NCBI GenBank assembly: GCA_026014805.1
Contig: JAOZHR010000024.1
Location: 1 to 64,000 of the forward strand
DNA from: Candidatus Bathyarchaeota archaeon
GTDB lineage: Archaea; Thermoproteota; Bathyarchaeia; Bathyarchaeales; SOJC01
Direction of reading: 5' to 3'
Length of the DNA: 64,000 nt
This document shows positions 44,408 through 53,108 of this stretch, piece after piece. The translations under genes and the position numbers were made by a program. The notes under the pieces are model-generated. The model was not told where the DNA came from. It did no database searches and saw nothing but the letters and a program-made list of their open reading frames with translations. How positions within the stretch are numbered: the stretch's first letter is position 1; every line of letters begins with the position of its first letter.

Positions 44408-44644
44408 GGGCTGAGCATTTTGGGAAAGAATATTAGCATTTACTTAACTGACGAAAACTTGGAATTTCTTGATCAATTATGCAAGGCTTGGAAAATGGGA
44501 AGGAGTCCAACAGTCCAATACCTTCTTGACTATATTCGGAAAATGGCACCAATGATGCTTCAAATAATGAAAGAAACACAATCTCCTTTAACTGATCACT
44601 TAACTAAGATATTTCCAGAATCGGAAAGAGGTGTTAAGCCATGA
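44396..44644 (+). CDS. Small ribbon-helix-helix-like regulator
   Basis: 82 residues. NISIYLTDENLEFLDQL (strand plus helix A) and GRSPTVQYLLDYI (helix B) fit a ribbon-helix-helix, with a helical tail. Its start codon is inside a palindrome, and its stop overlaps the next ATG. It probably controls the right operon or the leftward block. Confidence 0.55.
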   Translation: MSIRGLSILGKNISIYLTDENLEFLDQLCKAWKMGRSPTVQYLLDYIRKMAPMMLQIMKETQSPLTDHLTKIFPESERGVKP

Positions 44645-45219
44645 GTATTGAAGATTTCACTCAGGAGAAACCCAACCTGAATAATGCTTGGGAGACTTGG
44701 TTATCAATTGGGTTAAAAAGTGAGATCACATCAATACAGCAGTTACATCAATTGAGCCTTCAGATAATAAAATCAAAGATATACCCTATGATTACTGCAC
44801 TAATTGGGGATGGACTGATAAAATGGTATTGCTTCCTTATCCATGGCAGAAACAACGATCCTAATCTTTACTTTCATATAAGATTCGAACCCCAAGAAAG
44901 AATAGAGAAAAGAGAGGAAATAGAAAGGTTCCTTCCGGAATATTGTGAGCATACGAAGACATTTTTAGAAGGTGCTAACGAAAGAAATGATGATCCCAAA
45001 AAAATAAGCGATATTGACGAATCTCTCTTTGAGCAAGGAGAGATCGAAGAAGCTTGGAGAATAATTGGAGAGCAATCTGGATGGATTATGAAGTTTTTGA
45101 ATGCACATAAAAATGATGTAAACATTCTAGATGCTCAATTTGTGCAATTCCTACATTTCTTTACGAACATGGTAGGATTAGGGAACCAATTTACATATCG
45201 CAATATCAGGAGATTCTGA
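44641..45219 (+). CDS. Element protein of unknown function
   Basis: 192 residues, mostly helical and acidic (LYFHIRFEPQERIEKREEIERF; SLFEQGEIEEAW). The gene is translationally coupled to the RHH gene (ATGA) and is 16 bp before the Int-N gene. No family is recognised; a lysis, defence or partition role is equally open. Confidence 0.5.
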   Translation: MSIEDFTQEKPNLNNAWETWLSIGLKSEITSIQQLHQLSLQIIKSKIYPMITALIGDGLIKWYCFLIHGRNNDPNLYFHIRFEPQERIEKREEIERFLPEYCEHTKTFLEGANERNDDPKKISDIDESLFEQGEIEEAWRIIGEQSGWIMKFLNAHKNDVNILDAQFVQFLHFFTNMVGLGNQFTYRNIRRF

Positions 45220-45235
45220 GTTTGGGTGAAAAGGC

Positions 45236-45529
45236 ATGACTGGGATTTATAGAAAAAGTTACTCGAGTGAAAGTATTCAAAATACTCGAGTGAAAGTAAT
45301 CCGCAAAACCGTAGGCATTACATTGCCACAGAGTCTAGTCAAAAAAGCTCGAAAACACAAGCTAAACATAAGTAGAATCACAGAACAAGCCCTAAATAGC
45401 ATTTTAGACTATCTTGAATCCCCAAACAAAACCGAAAGCTCTAAATTTCTTAATTCACGTTCTTTTCTGAAAGAAAGTGAGTGGGCCCGTAGCTCAGCAA
45501 GGCTAGAGCGGCGGACTCTTAATCCGTAG
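45236..45529 (+). CDS. RHH (CcdA-like) N-terminal piece (Int-N) of the partitioned recombinase
   Basis: 97 residues from ATG 45236, GGTGA at good spacing. A ribbon-helix-helix part (KTVGITLPQSLVKKARKHKL, NISRITEQALNSILDYL, about 25-62) resembles CcdA/CopG-type proteins. It then runs into attR: the tRNA sequence is translated as WARSSARLERRTLN, the same as in the attL frame, and stops inside the tRNA gene. In the excised circle it would continue into Int-C to give one 377-residue protein. Confidence 0.8.
   Translation: MTGIYRKSYSSESIQNTRVKVIRKTVGITLPQSLVKKARKHKLNISRITEQALNSILDYLESPNKTESSKFLNSRSFLKESEWARSSARLERRTLNP
45260..45298 (+). repeat. 16-bp direct repeat with 23-bp period inside Int-N
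   Basis: TACTCGAGTGAAAGTA occurs at 45260-45275 and 45283-45298. The 23-bp spacing is about two helical turns, suited to tandem protein binding on one face. It may be an operator or arm site of the RHH-integrase. It lies in the first codons of the gene. Confidence 0.6.
45481..45524 (+). repeat. attR: 44-bp direct repeat forming the 5' half of the complete tRNA-Lys
   Basis: Identical to 38891-38934. It is brought in by the element and completes the tRNA. A TATA-like CTAAATTTCTTAA at about 45441-45453 inside the element lies at a distance similar to that of the original promoter on the left side. Confidence 0.92.
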
Positions 45530-45560
45530 GTCGCGGGTTCAATTCCCGTCGGGCTCGCCA
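45483..45560 (+). tRNA. tRNA-Lys(CUU)
   Basis: All four arms fold: acceptor GGGCCCG with CGGGCTC, anticodon stem GCGGA/TCCGT around loop CTCTTAA (anticodon CTT), T stem GCGGG/CCCGT around TTCAATT. CCA is encoded at 45558-45560. It is intact only because the element supplied an exact 5' half. Its 5' part doubles as the end of the Int-N frame. Confidence 0.95.
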
Positions 45561-45814
45561 TATTCTTCCTCAAAACATGGATCAAGTATAGTTTGGAATT
45601 TCGTATCGCCACATTACGATTTCGTTGTTTGTCAATTTGTATCTGTCAGCGCCAGCATCGTCATATTTCCATGTTTCCTGTTCATTATTCTAGCGATGCC
45701 GCATCCAGAAAAAAGAACCTCAACTTGCGAATTTACCTAGCTCATATGATTATGCATACAGAGCATTTAATCTTAAATACGAAATCCCTGAAACAATTAG
45801 TCAGGTGTGACAAA

Positions 45815-46606
45815 ATGACTATTGAAAAGCCTTCACACGAATTGTCCGTCGGCGAAATCCTTTCGCTAACGTTCAACCTTTACCTTTCCAAGTTTTGGCA
45901 GTTTTTCTTGCCTTTTCTAGTTGCCGGAATAATAATAGGGCTTTCCACATATGCAATAACTTCGTCTTTTCCTCTGCCAGCACAGCCAATCTCGACAGTC
46001 TCTTATGAAGAACTAGTAGAATGGCTTTTTGCTTTCTTTTCAGTAACCATCACAATAGGTGTTTTGTCGGGTCTCGTTTCGTGGATTGTAGGTGCCATCA
46101 CTGTTGGAGTTGTTATCAAATGTGCTTCTGATCAAATAGAGAAAGGTACTTCAAATCTTGGCGTCAGCTTTGACTTTGCAATTTCCAAGCTTCCATTACT
46201 GCTCGTGGCTCAACTTGTTGCTGGAATCTTGACTCTAGTCGGATTGGTGCTTTTCGTAGTGCCTGGCATAATTATCGCCATAATGTTTTCGCTGATAATC
46301 CCCACAATAATTGTTGAGCAAAGAGGAGCCTTTGAAAGTCTGGGAAGAAGTAGGAGGCTCGTAAGTAATCGCTGGCTGAAAATCTTTGCTCTCCTATTGG
46401 TCTTAGGCATAATTGTTGGCATCGTCACCGGTGTCGCAATCATGTTAGCAATGCCATTCAACACTAGCTATCCAGTCATTGGTCCCCTTATCACAAACGT
46501 AATACCCGCCTTTGTAAGCCCAATTTATCCAATTGCGATAACCTGCCTCTATTATGCAATGGTTGCCAGAGAAATTCCACCGCCTCCACCACCTCCCACC
46601 CTTTAA
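45815..46606 (+). CDS. Six-helix membrane protein, YciC/GPDPase-membrane-domain like
   Basis: 263 residues from ATG 45815; the longer frame reads through the intergenic region. About six membrane segments, with LSVGEILSLTFNLYLSKFWQFF at the N-terminus, EQRGAFESLGRSRRLV before segment 5, and a proline-rich tail. The family is often near lipid genes. The function is unknown. Confidence 0.6.
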   Translation: MTIEKPSHELSVGEILSLTFNLYLSKFWQFFLPFLVAGIIIGLSTYAITSSFPLPAQPISTVSYEELVEWLFAFFSVTITIGVLSGLVSWIVGAITVGVVIKCASDQIEKGTSNLGVSFDFAISKLPLLLVAQLVAGILTLVGLVLFVVPGIIIAIMFSLIIPTIIVEQRGAFESLGRSRRLVSNRWLKIFALLLVLGIIVGIVTGVAIMLAMPFNTSYPVIGPLITNVIPAFVSPIYPIAITCLYYAMVAREIPPPPPPPTL

Positions 46607-46716
46607 TCTACCGTCGCTTGAGCCTTGCCGGTAATGTCCATACGTGATGGTTGGCGTGGTTGTCTAGGAGGGAAACATCGAGGTCTCCGAAATATCGTCG
46701 AGCTTTCAAGGAAGAA

Positions 46717-46902
46717 CTATTTTTTTGTCTTCACTTCTCTCTTTAATCTCTCTATTTCTTTTCTTAGATTTAAGATTTCGAAAAACAAGAATAAAGTGCC
46801 ATGTTTTGCGAAATGCTCCACTTTCTCAGTTGTAGACTGATCACCCACTCTATCTCCAACTTTCTTAACAACTTCTTTCAAAAATAATTCCTTTTGACTC
46901 AT
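46717..46902 (-). CDS. Small hypothetical protein
   Basis: 61 residues, ending RKEIERLKREVKTKK, a short coiled-coil. KELFLKEVVKKVGDRVGD suggests an amphipathic helix. No family is recognised. The 218 bp before the DUF371 gene hold nothing else seen. Confidence 0.4.
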   Translation of the reverse strand: MSQKELFLKEVVKKVGDRVGDQSTTEKVEHFAKHGTLFLFFEILNLRKEIERLKREVKTKK

Positions 46903-47120
46903 TGCAAATCATCATAGAAGACACTCAGTTTTATGATAAGAGTTATGAAGTTTGAAACCTTATTCAAAATCTGAAATATCTGTGTAAGAAAGATGTGACT
47001 TGTGAAAATTACGGAAAGCAATATTGTGTGTTATCACGAATTTGACGACTACTCCAACTTGCATCGCTAAATTCGATTTATCACAACAGCAGAGCAGTTG
47101 AGTGGATCGTAGGCTAAAAA

Positions 47121-47552
47121 TTATGTGGCATCCTCAACAGTTAACATCACGTCGATTTCCTGTTGAGAGTTTCTTAGCTTTGTCACGAAAGACCTTGAGA
47201 AATCTATGGCTGCTTTGTTAGCCTTTATTGCAAGCGTCCTTTCGCAGATATAGTTGCTTTTACGAACAACCAGATCAGTGGGATGATTAAATGTAAGTCT
47301 TGAGTTTCCCCGAGCTACAACTACTTCCTTTTCGCCGCCAACTTGAATTACAACGGTCAGTTTAGCGTCTTTTTTCCTCAGAATCTTCTTGAATTCATCA
47401 CTCAAGTCTTTTATTCCTTTGCCCGCTCCCACAGCGATTATGCAATCGCCTCGTTTGGTTAGATAAGTATCCTTTGTAATTTCGAACGTGCTCTTGTTTG
47501 TGGCAAGAATTTTTTCATGGCCTCGTGCAATTATGGCCTCAACTGCTTTCAT
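47121..47552 (-). CDS. DUF371 protein
   Basis: 143 residues from ATG 47552. The family starts with AIIARGHEKILATNKSTFE and includes RGDCIIAVGAGKG and FNHPTDLVVRKS. It is archaeal with unknown function. It overlaps the acetyltransferase by 14 bp, so the two are coupled. Confidence 0.85.
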   Translation of the reverse strand: MKAVEAIIARGHEKILATNKSTFEITKDTYLTKRGDCIIAVGAGKGIKDLSDEFKKILRKKDAKLTVVIQVGGEKEVVVARGNSRLTFNHPTDLVVRKSNYICERTLAIKANKAAIDFSRSFVTKLRNSQQEIDVMLTVEDAT

Positions 47553-48015
47553 GGCTGTTCGTCTTTGATAATATGAGTTCAAGTATTATGGCGTCATGGC
47601 CCATACCGAAGAAGTTGCGCCCGATGCCGGATATTCTAAATCCGTGTTTGTAATAGAAGGGAATTGCAGAGGCACATTTGTAATGTACTTCTGCTACAAT
47701 GATTTTTGTTTGACTGTTTTTTAGCGCTTTGAGCTCGGTTTCTAAAAGCAGTGTTCCGATGCCTTGATGTTGGTGAGCTAAATCTATGGCTATGTCTTCT
47801 AGTACACCGTGACCATTGGTTACATCGCCCATCACGTAGCCTACAACTTTGTGGTCCTTGACTGCTATAAAAGCCAGCTCAGGCTTGCCTTCTAGTTCTT
47901 CTTCAATATGTCTTTTATACCCTGCCTTCTCGGCGAAGGGGTTAGCCAGCATCGCTAGTTCAGAAACGATTTCTAAGTCGCTTTTCCGCATTTTTCTTAT
48001 GATTATTTCTTTCAT
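47539..48015 (-). CDS. GNAT N-acetyltransferase (RimI-like)
   Basis: 158 residues from ATG 48015. Acetyl-CoA motif A is IAIDLAHQHQGIGTLLLE (Q-x-x-G-x-G/A near 93-98), with VVGYVMGDV before and a motif B FYYKHGFRISG. It acetylates an amine, perhaps a protein N-terminus. It is encoded with DUF371. Confidence 0.85.
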   Translation of the reverse strand: MKEIIIRKMRKSDLEIVSELAMLANPFAEKAGYKRHIEEELEGKPELAFIAVKDHKVVGYVMGDVTNGHGVLEDIAIDLAHQHQGIGTLLLETELKALKNSQTKIIVAEVHYKCASAIPFYYKHGFRISGIGRNFFGMGHDAIILELILSKTNSHESS

Positions 48016-48033
48016 GCTTTTATGCACACGCCG

Positions 48034-49014
48034 CTATTCGAGTACTTCTACTGAGTCAACTTTCCCATCGCCGTCCAAATCAAAACCTTGAATAATCACG
48101 CCAAAATTATCTTCACCTTGATAATTCTTTAATGTTTGTTTCCAAAACTTCGCAAATGCGAGGACACATGCCTTGGTACCTACAGCTTTGTTGCCTGCAA
48201 AAACTATAACTCTCTTGTCTTTGGCCCACGGGTTTACTATCTTCGCAATTAGCCCCACGGTGTCAGCAGTATACACATTCTTAGTCTTTTGAGAAACTAG
48301 ACCACCGAAAAGAAAACCATGCTCTGAAGGCGTCATATTAAACCTTATGGGAAGATGATCGTTAATTTCTTGGGTAATAAGATTGGTGCCTGGACCACCT
48401 ACTAGAATCAGGTTGTTTTTTTCCTCTTTTTCAGCCTTTACATCTACATCCAGCTTTATGGCAAATTCATCTGGTAGCTCTGCATATCGCCCGAGAAAAA
48501 ATGTCAGATAGGATGCATAGTGGCCATCACGAGCACTTGTTTTGAAGGCCCCGTGAGGATCAGGGCTCCCTACCACAATTTTGCCATCGAAGAGACCATC
48601 TTTCAGAACAGGATGTAAGAATAAAGATGTTTTTCTGTCGATAAAAGAGGGTAAAATCATTTTTTGCTTTTGACCGCCGAAAGGCAATTCCACTCCGAAA
48701 GCTGGAAAGCTTGCCTTGTAGTATTTTGCGATTGCTCCTTTCCTTTCCTCTTCTTTCACCTTTCTTATAACGTTCGCTTTTGCCAGCTTTCTCATGTGGT
48801 AATAGACTTTTTGCTCGTGAATGTTCAGCTTTTTAGCTATTTCCATTGGGTACATTTCTTTTTTACTGAGCAACAGGAGAATTTTCCATGTTAGCTTGCT
48901 TAGAACTGGCTTCAGTTTTTCGGGATGCTTATAAATGACAATTTCTTTGACTTCTCGCCATTTTCTGTCTTCACTGATCAGCATTTTTTTTTCCAATGTT
49001 CTTCTTTTGAGCAT
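48034..49014 (-). CDS. Winged-helix protein with an S-layer-like C-terminal domain
   Basis: 326 residues. A winged helix (about 40-105: MEIAKKLNIHEQKVYYHMRKL) is joined to a domain with ILVGGPGTNLITQEINDHLPIRF and VIVFAGNKAVGTKACVLAFA, which resembles the archaeal S-layer C-terminal domain; the last residues, GFDLDGDGKVDSVEV, look like an EF-hand-type calcium loop. Neither signal peptide nor anchor is seen. A TATA box (49026-49033) is close to the annotated start, so ATG 48984 may be the true one. Confidence 0.6.
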   Translation of the reverse strand: MLKRRTLEKKMLISEDRKWREVKEIVIYKHPEKLKPVLSKLTWKILLLLSKKEMYPMEIAKKLNIHEQKVYYHMRKLAKANVIRKVKEEERKGAIAKYYKASFPAFGVELPFGGQKQKMILPSFIDRKTSLFLHPVLKDGLFDGKIVVGSPDPHGAFKTSARDGHYASYLTFFLGRYAELPDEFAIKLDVDVKAEKEEKNNLILVGGPGTNLITQEINDHLPIRFNMTPSEHGFLFGGLVSQKTKNVYTADTVGLIAKIVNPWAKDKRVIVFAGNKAVGTKACVLAFAKFWKQTLKNYQGEDNFGVIIQGFDLDGDGKVDSVEVLE

Positions 49015-49241
49015 AAACCAGTTCCTTTATAAATATTTTATTAATGCCTCAGAGATTAAATATGGCCGGGAGGCTGTGGCTTTAATAGTTGATGTTACGT
49101 TTTCGATGAACGTATGAAAACCATTAAAAAAATGCTTTTTAGGCTAAGAGGTTTTTCCTAAAAATGCTTATAGAGCCCCCTTACTTACTAAGTCTTGAAT
49201 TTCAGCGATTCAGCAAAGAGTTTGAGTGAGGCAATAAAAGA

Positions 49242-51098
49242 ATGTGTGGAATATTTGGGTGTATTCTCAAAAACGGCAGTGCTGCGCCAGTAATTCACGC
49301 TGCTTTAAAACGACTTGAATACCGTGGCTACGATTCCGTGGGCGAAGTAACAATAGAAAATGGAAAGCTATTCGTGAAAAAAGATGCGGGAAAAATCGAC
49401 GATGTCCATGCCATACGGAACCTTGATGACTTACCTGGGAGAATTGGCGTTGGACACACTCGTTGGGCGACACATGGAGCACCACTTCAAGTGAATGCAC
49501 ATCCCCACTTTGACTGTTCAGACCCGCCTAGAATAGCAGTCATTCATAACGGTATAATCGAAAATTTCACCGAACTCAAAAAGGAATTAGAAGACAGCGG
49601 GCATGTTTTTAGATCAAAGACTGACACTGAGATAATAGCTCATCTGATAGAAGAGAATCTTAAAAAGAAGGAGTTTACATCAAAAGTTACTGCCGCTTCA
49701 GACTTTGAGAATGCAGTGATTAGCGCTATTGAGCGTCTTCAAGGTTCTTACGCAATCGCAGTCGTTTCAACTTATGAACCTAACAGAATTATCTGTGTGC
49801 GCAACGAAAGTCCTCTTGTTCTAGGCATCGCTGACGATGCTTACTACTTTGCCTCTGATATTCCGGCGTTCCTACCTTTAACAAATAAGGTTGTTTTCGT
49901 GGAAAATGGAGAACTGGTAACTCTAAGCGATGAAGCCTATGAGATAAAGAAGCTGGTTGATGGTAGCACCGTGGTTCGCGAACCGAAGCTTGTTGACTGG
50001 ACATCTGAAATGGCTGAGAAACAGGGGTATCCACATTTTATGTTGAAAGAAATTCATGAACAACCGCTTTGCCTTCGCAATACATTGCGGATTCAAGATA
50101 AGTATTTGGAGTTGTTGACAACTTTTCTTGATAGATCTCGCGAGGTAATTATGGTGGCTTGCGGCACATCCTATCACGCTTGTCTAGCGGCATCCTACAT
50201 GTTCTCAAAACTGTCATTCTTGGCTACTCACCCAGTAATAGCCTCAGAGTTTACTGAGCAACATGGCAAATCGGTTAACATTGACAGCACAATTCTTGCA
50301 GTCAGCCAATCGGGTGAAACAGCCGACACTTTAGCTGCGGTTGAAACTGCAAGACAAAGAGCCGCCACAATTCTTGGATTGACAAACGGTGTAGGCTCCA
50401 CTTTAACTCGCGTCTCTAGAGTTTACATTGGTCAACAATCTGGTCCTGAAATCGGCGTAGCAGCAACTAAAACATTTACGTCTCAACTCTCGGTTCTTTC
50501 GCAGTTAGCAATCAGGTTGGCTAAGAAGCGAGGTAAGGTTTCTCAAGAAGAAATTGATCTTCTGGACGAGAAAATCGAAGAAATTCCAGATATCACGGAA
50601 AAAATAGTTAAGACACAAGAGGAAAAAGTAAAGGCATTGGCCAAAAAATACAGGAATAAGCGTTGCTTCTTCTTTCTAGGCAGAGGAATAAGCTACGCAA
50701 CTGCTCTGGAAGGTCGCTTGAAACTTATGGAGATCGCTTACGTGCCATCCATTGCTTTTCCTGCTGGCGAAAGCAAACACGGTCCCATCAGCCTTATTGA
50801 GCAAGGGTTCCCAGTGATTTTTGTTTGTCCTCCGGATGATACGCGGAAGACCCTAATAGGGAATATTATGGAGATGAAAGCTCGGGGGGCCTCCATTATT
50901 GCCATTTGTGAGGAAGGTGACGAGGAGATAATGAAGTTGGCCGATGATTACGTTGAAGTTACGAGAGGGATTCCTGAAGTTTTATCGCCTATACCTTACG
51001 TGGTGCCCCTTCAACTTTTTGCCTACTACATGGCCATCGAACGTGGCTATGACCCAGACATGCCTCGTAACCTAGCAAAGTCAGTAACAGTAAAGTAA
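49242..51098 (+). CDS. glmS: Glutamine--fructose-6-phosphate aminotransferase
   Basis: 618 residues. It makes glucosamine 6-phosphate, the entry to amino-sugar and glycan synthesis. The N-terminal glutaminase has nucleophile Cys after the initiator Met (CGIFGCI) and GHTRWATHG; two SIS domains follow (VACGTSYHACLAA, SQSGETADTLAA; FFLGRGISYATALEG). The C-terminal DMPRNLAKSVTVK is the family end. ATG start, TATA near 49165. Confidence 0.96.
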   Translation: MCGIFGCILKNGSAAPVIHAALKRLEYRGYDSVGEVTIENGKLFVKKDAGKIDDVHAIRNLDDLPGRIGVGHTRWATHGAPLQVNAHPHFDCSDPPRIAVIHNGIIENFTELKKELEDSGHVFRSKTDTEIIAHLIEENLKKKEFTSKVTAASDFENAVISAIERLQGSYAIAVVSTYEPNRIICVRNESPLVLGIADDAYYFASDIPAFLPLTNKVVFVENGELVTLSDEAYEIKKLVDGSTVVREPKLVDWTSEMAEKQGYPHFMLKEIHEQPLCLRNTLRIQDKYLELLTTFLDRSREVIMVACGTSYHACLAASYMFSKLSFLATHPVIASEFTEQHGKSVNIDSTILAVSQSGETADTLAAVETARQRAATILGLTNGVGSTLTRVSRVYIGQQSGPEIGVAATKTFTSQLSVLSQLAIRLAKKRGKVSQEEIDLLDEKIEEIPDITEKIVKTQEEKVKALAKKYRNKRCFFFLGRGISYATALEGRLKLMEIAYVPSIAFPAGESKHGPISLIEQGFPVIFVCPPDDTRKTLIGNIMEMKARGASIIAICEEGDEEIMKLADDYVEVTRGIPEVLSPIPYVVPLQLFAYYMAIERGYDPDMPRNLAKSVTVK

Positions 51099-51183
51099 TA
51101 CGCTTCCTCGCCCTCCACTTCTCCAATTTCAAGTACTTAAGGAACCTTAGCAATATTGTAAAGTGAGAGGAGCCTGCTAAGAG

Positions 51184-51867
51184 ATGAAAAGAGATACAAG
51201 TGCTTGGGAGCAACTGGTTGACAACCTTGCTAACGAGAAGGCTCTCCGTTCCTTGGACGCCATTCGTGCAATGAAACAAGTGCCCCGCGTCCTCTTTTTA
51301 CCCGAACGTTCGGTCGAATATGCGTCAGTAGATGCACCATTGCCGATAGGCAACGGACAAACAGTTAGTGCGCCTCACATGGTTGCGATTATGAACGAAG
51401 CGTTGGAGTTGGAGTTGGGGCATCGTGTCTTGGAGGTTGGCGCTGGCTGTGGGTGGCATGCCTCAACTATTGCAGAGATTGTGGCGCCGAAGGATGCCTC
51501 AAGATCGGGGCGGGGACACGTTTACACTGTGGAAATTGTAGCTGAGTTGGCACGGCTTGCTAGGGAGAATATTATGCGTCACGGGTTCGGTGATCGCGTG
51601 ACTGTGATTCATGGAGACGGTTCATTAGGCTATCCCGATCAGAGTCCTTATGACCGCATTTTAGTAACTGCAGCCGCTCCTGAAATCCCTCCTCCTCTTG
51701 TGAAACAGCTTAAGATTGGGGGTGTTTTAGTTACTCCTGTTGGTAATGTTCACTTGTTTCAGTCTTTAATTCGTATACGTAAAGGTGCTGATAGTAGTTT
51801 GGCTAGAGAGAATTTGGGTGGAGTGGCTTTTGTGCCCTTGACAGGGCGTTTTGGTCATAAGGTTTAA
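51184..51867 (+). CDS. pcm: Protein-L-isoaspartate O-methyltransferase
   Basis: 227 residues. It repairs damaged aspartyl residues using SAM. Family boxes are VPRVLFLPE, DAPLPIGNGQTVSAPHMVA, LEVGAGCGWHAS (SAM loop), VYTVEIV and GDGSLGYPDQSPYDRILV. It ends 5 bp before FEN1 on the other strand. Confidence 0.94.
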   Translation: MKRDTSAWEQLVDNLANEKALRSLDAIRAMKQVPRVLFLPERSVEYASVDAPLPIGNGQTVSAPHMVAIMNEALELELGHRVLEVGAGCGWHASTIAEIVAPKDASRSGRGHVYTVEIVAELARLARENIMRHGFGDRVTVIHGDGSLGYPDQSPYDRILVTAAAPEIPPPLVKQLKIGGVLVTPVGNVHLFQSLIRIRKGADSSLARENLGGVAFVPLTGRFGHKV

Positions 51868-51872
51868 GCGTT

Positions 51873-52910
51873 TTACCCGAAGAATGCATCAAGAGTGGTT
51901 TTGGCTTTCTCTTCCTTTATTCCCTTACTCATCTTTTCTAAAGCTTTCCTTACTCTGCCTTCTGTGAAGTCATGTTCTCTGCAAAGAAAATCCACAACGC
52001 CTCCTGTGTCAGGCTCGCGCCATTCTAGGCTGTAATTATCTGTGACTTTTGGGTGGAGAAATATGTCTTTTATTCGTTGATGGTTGGCTGGGAATTCTTT
52101 ATTTTTTAATGATGTTCGTAGCAATTCATCAAGGCTACCGTGTTCTTTGATGAGTTTTAGGGCTGTTTTTGGACCGATGCCTTTTACTCCTTTTGGGTTG
52201 TAGTCTGTGCCGACAAGGATACCTATTTCTACCAGCTGCTCGTGTGTTATGCCCAGTTCGGCTAAGACTTTGCTGAGTTCAATGACTTCTGGAACGACTT
52301 CTACATATACTGGTTTTCTTGGAAGTTTGCGTCTGCCGCTTATTGTTACGTTGCGGATTAGAGTTGGGGCGCCGAATAGAAGTGAATCATAGTCTTGGCT
52401 GGCGCAGAAATCTGAGACTTCTTTTTTAGTCATGTACGCTGCTTGGGCTTCTCCTTCGCTTGGTGCTTGAATCCATGGAATGCCCATGAGCGTTAAGAGT
52501 CGTTTGCTATCCTGTTCCATGTAGTCTTTCAGTCGGGATGTGGCTTGAGCGTAGGTGCGGGCTTCTTCAATCCTGCCCTCTGCCAAAGCTTTTTCATACT
52601 TGACAGTAGCTTCTTCTTTTGTCTTTATTCGCCGTTTGATTTCAACTTTTTTTAGGGCTGGTGGGGCACCATCGAAGACATAGGCGACTTTTATACCCAT
52701 TTCGACGAGGTTTGAGGTGCGGTAGAGCAGACCGCTAAGATGGCTGGTGACTCTGCCAGTGTTATTCTTCAGTGGAGTGCCGTCAGGTTGGCGGATAATT
52801 GCCAGAAATTGGTAGAGAGCATTGTAGGCGTCGATAGCGATGGATTTTCCAGCGAGGTTTTGCAGATCAACTTGAGTTTTTGGCACTAAAACCTTAAGGT
52901 TAACTCCCAA
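51873..52910 (-). CDS. fen: Flap endonuclease 1
   Basis: 345 residues from TTG 52910. It removes 5' flaps during replication and repair. N and I domains have IAIDAYNALYQFL (metal Asp), YVFDGAPPALKK, QAPSEGEAQAAYM and QDYDSLLFG; HhH region GTDYNPKGVKGIGPKTALKLI. The C-terminal TTLDAFFG is a PCNA-binding PIP box. Confidence 0.96.
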   Translation of the reverse strand: MGVNLKVLVPKTQVDLQNLAGKSIAIDAYNALYQFLAIIRQPDGTPLKNNTGRVTSHLSGLLYRTSNLVEMGIKVAYVFDGAPPALKKVEIKRRIKTKEEATVKYEKALAEGRIEEARTYAQATSRLKDYMEQDSKRLLTLMGIPWIQAPSEGEAQAAYMTKKEVSDFCASQDYDSLLFGAPTLIRNVTISGRRKLPRKPVYVEVVPEVIELSKVLAELGITHEQLVEIGILVGTDYNPKGVKGIGPKTALKLIKEHGSLDELLRTSLKNKEFPANHQRIKDIFLHPKVTDNYSLEWREPDTGGVVDFLCREHDFTEGRVRKALEKMSKGIKEEKAKTTLDAFFG

Positions 52911-53108
52911 AGCGTGGCACCATTTAATAGAAACGTCGAAGACACAAAATAAGCCTTACCATAAGCTCGCAAAATGGCTATACGAAAAAGGTTAACTACC
53001 ATTCTTGACCGGGTATTCTGACATGCGAACTTATACGAAAAGGTTTTTAGTATAGCATGCTGATTCTTGTCAAGCAAATGAGTAATGTCTGCATGAGGTG
53101 AAATACAG

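Larger units (their letters stand above)
38891..45524. mobile_element. Integrated element in tRNA-Lys(CUU), partitioned integrase type
   Basis: Two perfect 44-bp repeats bound 6.6 kb of A+T-richer DNA. Both equal the first part of tRNA-Lys plus two flanking bases. The catalytic integrase piece reads out of the left repeat and an RHH piece reads into the right repeat, in the same frame. Genes run rightward at both ends and leftward in the middle. Most have no recognised family. No capsid, terminase or replicase was recognised, so plasmid or virus cannot be told apart. It would be excised as a circle in which the integrase is whole. Confidence 0.9.

Noticed and set aside
45593-45814. 74-residue extension of the membrane protein after the tRNA
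   Set aside because: Sequence is non-coding in character, and ATG 45815 fits the first conserved helix.
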